From: Distichodus sexfasciatus
Taxonomy: Eukaryota; Chordata; Actinopteri; Characiformes; Distichodontidae
Direction of reading: 5' to 3'
NCBI GenBank assembly: GCA_032718565.1
Contig: JAVGVS010000005.1
Location: 1,708,501-1,772,500, forward strand
Length of the DNA stretch: 64,000 nucleotides
Part shown: positions 60,441-64,000 of the stretch, piece after piece
How the letters are laid out: every line of letters starts with the position of its first letter
Numbering within the stretch: the first letter of the stretch is position 1
The notes under the pieces: generated by a model
What the model saw: only the letters and a program-made list of their open reading frames with translations
Databases searched by the model: none
Told to the model about the DNA's origin: nothing
Made by a program: the position numbers and the translations under genes

Positions 60441-62925
60441 GAAGTGATTATGAGGTACCATGTCTTGGGATGAGGGTTTGGAAAGTGTTCCATTAAAAAA
60501 CACACATCTTGCAGATTGCTTTCTCAAAAAATGCCAAATATATCTTGAGAGAGAAAACCCAAAAGGATTTGAGACTACAGCATGTATGTATTCATATGAG
60601 AGTGAGAGTTTTACCTAAATACAATTACAGCATTTAATTTAATATTAAAGAACGGTCTGTTCTGTAATTGAATGTGAAATTTAAACCTTAAAATATCTAT
60701 TTATAAGTGTGGACATCAACACTGACCCTGTTTGTGCGTGTTGAACCAGAGACCTGTGAACTCTTCAGGCCACTTTTTTTAGCCCTTTCCATCTTCCGTC
60801 TCCATGATCGGGCCTTTAGAACTCCAGTTGGGAGGCAGTAAGCTGGAAGTGTCACGGAAGCCTACATTTCCACAGAGATGCAAGCGGTGGACTCTGATGG
60901 GCTGCGCTTAGTGCAGAAATTTTGTGAAGTGCCTGGAAAAAAGAGAAAAAAACTTCAGAACTATCTGAGATTACTGGGCATAGAATCCTCCAAGATAAGT
61001 AATAATTGATAAACGTTAGGGACGAGGTTTGCCAGCTGCCTAAAAACCCCAAGATACTCTCTTAAATATAGTGGAATACGAATATGACCAGCTTTCATCC
61101 CTTTTCATCAACCCATTCCACTCCTTCGCTGCCAAATTTATTCCTTCACTTTTTCCCACGAATGCTACTTCAAGACAGAAAGCGACAAAGATGGAAAATG
61201 TTTATCAACAAGGGTGTCTTAATTACAGGTTTCAGTCTTTCATTATTTTTGCAGATTTCTCTCAAAAACATAAATATCATTTTAAAAATGACTGAGGACA
61301 TATAACTAGTAATAATTATGGCATTAATAATTATTATTGATAATGAATCACAAAATATTAACAATGCATTTAATTATCAAGATGAACAGAAAGAAGCTCT
61401 TTAAACACAAAGCTCATATTCATAAAGGAAAAGGTCAATAGATTGCATTCAGAAATGGAAATATTAGTAATTTTGTGTGAAATAAGATTTGGTGAATTTT
61501 AATTTTGGGTGAAATTAAAGTTAAGATTTCCGCAATCTCTAAAACATAGAGAAAGCTGTGTTTCATAAGGAAATTATTAACACACAGCAATGTATTTTAC
61601 ATGAGAACATGATCTGTTGGACATGCATGATCCATACAGCTCCAGATTTGCATTGTTCCACTTGTTCAGTAGTCTTTTTTTTTTAATCCTCCATCACAGT
61701 AAATAGATCAGAGACTGATTACCAGCAGAATCTGCTACAGTCTGGTGGGACCTTTCAATGTGAAATTTGATAGAAATTAACAACATGGCAATTAATTCAA
61801 TATAAGTAACAGTAATAGTTTAATACAGGACTGCTTCCATTTGCTTCTGTAATTAAATCTTAATGGTCACACTAACATCAGGGCAAGAATATCTAAATTA
61901 ATGACTAAAACCAGCTAATTTGCAGGAAAGGTATAAACAATAAAATATGAATGATGCTGACAGTGCTTTAATCAGAATTTTATTTCACCAGATTTGAGAA
62001 AAGCAAGATGCAGTGTTTGATTCGCATATTGAAATAAAAAACTTTGAAATTATTTTCTTGTTGCAAATATAATCTCATTGCAGACTATGGAAAGAAGAAA
62101 TAAATTATTTTAACAATATTTCTCTGTCTTTTATTTTATTTGAATGTGGGCACTATATTTTCTAGTAATGCTAATGACCACCTTTCCATTGTGCAGCACC
62201 TTGTGAAATTATGTATGAATTCACAATGTGCAACACACCTCATAACATGCAAAGTCTCTACAGAGAACAAAAAGGCCTACAGGGAACAGCATTATGGGTC
62301 ATTTTAACCCTCTGTACAGCCAGAGAAGTGATGGAAGCTGCTGAATAATGCTGCAGTTCTGTAGAGCTTCTTCATTACAGTTCACACATTGATCCTTGTG
62401 AGGACTGAGCACAGCTGACAGTGGCAATAAATGCACCAAACACATTACAAATCAGTTAATTTGACTCTCCAATACAAACAGATATTTTAGGAAAAGATGT
62501 CTTATTGATTTTGATATTCATTTAACAAAAAATGCTCAAAACGCTCTGCTGACAAAATTATATGACTGACCAAGACAAAAAAAATAGCCACAGCATTATT
62601 ACATATCACAACAACCTGAAGCAAAAAATCTAATTATAAAAAATGAACAAGACATGCTGATAAATGAAATTTCACACTTGGAAGGAAATGCTCTGAGAGG
62701 TATATAAACCGTTAAATCATTGCTACTAAAGTTATAAAGATATGTGAAGATTATATTTCATTTCAGATCAAATCCTTTTCCTGAGCCTCTCTCTCTCTTT
62801 GTCACACTCCCGTCTAAATAGTCATTTATTTGAGCAACTTAAGACCATATTTAAAATACATTAAAGTCCTCGGACCATGTTTAATGTATAAAGTTAAATA
62901 AGTGCTTATTAAAGTATTCCAGATA
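60441..62925. other. AT-rich intergenic, no gene seen
   Basis: AT-rich throughout, with no repeat ends and no family similarity in any frame. 60.74-60.92 kb is locally more balanced. Confidence 0.5.
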
Positions 62926-63240
62926 AAATGAGAGGTTAAAACATGTGGAAAATTTCTTCCACTGAGGGTCATTTGCCGAGCCTTTTATACCCCTATTATT
63001 TTATTCATTGAGTCTCACATGAAATATCTTTAACATCACATTTGCCTCTCACACTGGCCATCTAACAGGAGCCCAAAAAGGCTGCTGCCTCTGAGTGTTA
63101 ATAATGTCTGCGCTTCTGAATTATAATTACACTTCAGGACATTAGTCTTAAGCAACAACCGATCATACATTTTCATTATTGACAGGGCTGATTTTATCAT
63201 CTGGAACTTGAAAAGAATGAGAGAATAGATTTTTAAGCAT
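62926..63240. promoter_or_regulatory. Candidate conserved non-coding element
   Basis: A repeat-free block (CATTTGCCGAGCCTTTTATA, GGCCATCTAACAGGAGCCCA, GAATTATAATTACACTTCAG) immediately left of a large TA microsatellite. Confidence 0.35.
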
Positions 63241-63325
63241 AAATGGTCAAATATATTAATATTTGAGTTAATGGTACTATTACTGAATGAACTTGATCAT
63301 ATGAAGTCACATATGAACTCATCAT

Positions 63326-63330
<5 letters not shown>

Positions 63331-63420
<90 letters not shown>
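63331..63420. repeat. (TA)n microsatellite, about 45 units
   Basis: About 90 bp of uninterrupted TA. The Ile/Tyr open frames across it are artefacts. Confidence 0.97.
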
Positions 63421-63422
<2 letters not shown>

Positions 63423-63440
63423 CATATATTGTACATATGC

Positions 63441-63441
63441 A

Positions 63442-63474
<33 letters not shown>

Positions 63475-63498
63475 GTTATTATTATTTTTATTATTATT
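63441..63498. repeat. (ATT)n microsatellite
   Basis: About 18 ATT units with minor interruptions (GTT, TTT). Confidence 0.95.
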
Positions 63499-64000
63499 GA
63501 TGCCTTTCCTGAGACAGGGGACATTTTGTCGAGCTCAGACTGGATGACTTGTTCCTATGGAGTGATTTTCTTTTTCCTTTGGCTCTGTCTACACAATTTA
63601 TAATTATGGTACTCTTCTGTCAATACAAATGGTCTTAGGATAAAGATAAATCAGGAATTTCCACCCTACTGAGCTGAGAAATAGATTTCCTAAAACAACT
63701 TTTTTGTCTGAGGGAGGAAATAGGCACAGGAATGAAGGGGCTGACATGATAGAGCCCAGGATGTGTGTCACCAGAGGAAATGACAAAGTTACACTTGAGA
63801 CAAACACAATTTCATGTTAATGAATAATTGACAAAAGGAAATATCGGTGAGGAAGAGTTGGTAGGATGACTTTTATCCAGTGTGTGCTGCTTCTAATTTT
63901 ACTCAGAGTGTTTTATTGAACTCATTTTTAATCATTGCACAAATGACATTTGATTTTAGTGCAAAAATATCAGCAAGCATTAAACATGTTCATATCAAGT

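Noticed and set aside
63271..63603. Ile/Tyr-repeat open frames on both strands
   Set aside because: Translations of (TA)n and (ATT)n tracts.

Overview
The window looks like teleost fish nuclear DNA. It is AT-rich with spliced genes, dense in microsatellites, and carries many tRNA-derived SINEs together with remnants of hAT, Tc1/mariner, RTE-type and L2-type elements. Only one protein-coding gene can be supported: an endothelin receptor of the type A class (ednra), on the minus strand at the left edge. Six coding exons are readable: 12587-12153, 7312-7185, 3381-3183, 1345-1193, 1055-922 and 324-216. All junctions have GT/AG ends and compatible phases, and together they encode 386 residues. These run from a signal peptide through all seven transmembrane helices to the start of the cytoplasmic tail. 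The last coding exon (Cys-rich tail) and the 3' UTR lie left of position 1. A 5' UTR segment joins the first coding exon, and its acceptor at 12643 implies at least one further upstream non-coding exon, perhaps in the CpG-rich stretch at about 14.0-14.5 kb.

Layout: 1-12.6 kb is ednra, with a 5'-truncated RTE-like LINE in its largest intron (8594-9005, perfect 14-bp target duplication). 12.7-16.3 kb is the putative promoter and upstream flank. 16.38-17.16 kb is a long polypyrimidine tract. From 17.2 to 64 kb I see no convincing exon. This desert alternates repeat-rich stretches (20.9-21.1, 26.7-30.3, 34.8-36.4, 38.5-39.0, 41-43.1, 44.7-45.1, 47.9-50.9 and 56.5 kb) with repeat-poor blocks rich in TAAT/homeodomain-like motifs that resemble conserved non-coding elements (about 18.0, 40.5, 46, 47.2, 49.4, 51.6, 54, 55.8, 57.1, 60 and 63.1 kb). 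A regulatory desert next to a developmental receptor gene is plausible, but conservation cannot be measured from one sequence.

The mobile elements are the best-resolved non-genic content. One SINE family has about 14 copies and a second has four, three of them with target duplications. There is a 1.34-kb hAT-like element with an 8-bp duplication and a second hAT-like element that is itself interrupted by a SINE and inserted in an older repeat. A MITE with 3-bp duplication and a decayed Tc1-like transposase also each carry a SINE. I found no novel multi-gene system. Most open frames across 12.7-64 kb have no recognisable product and look like chance or repeat-derived frames.
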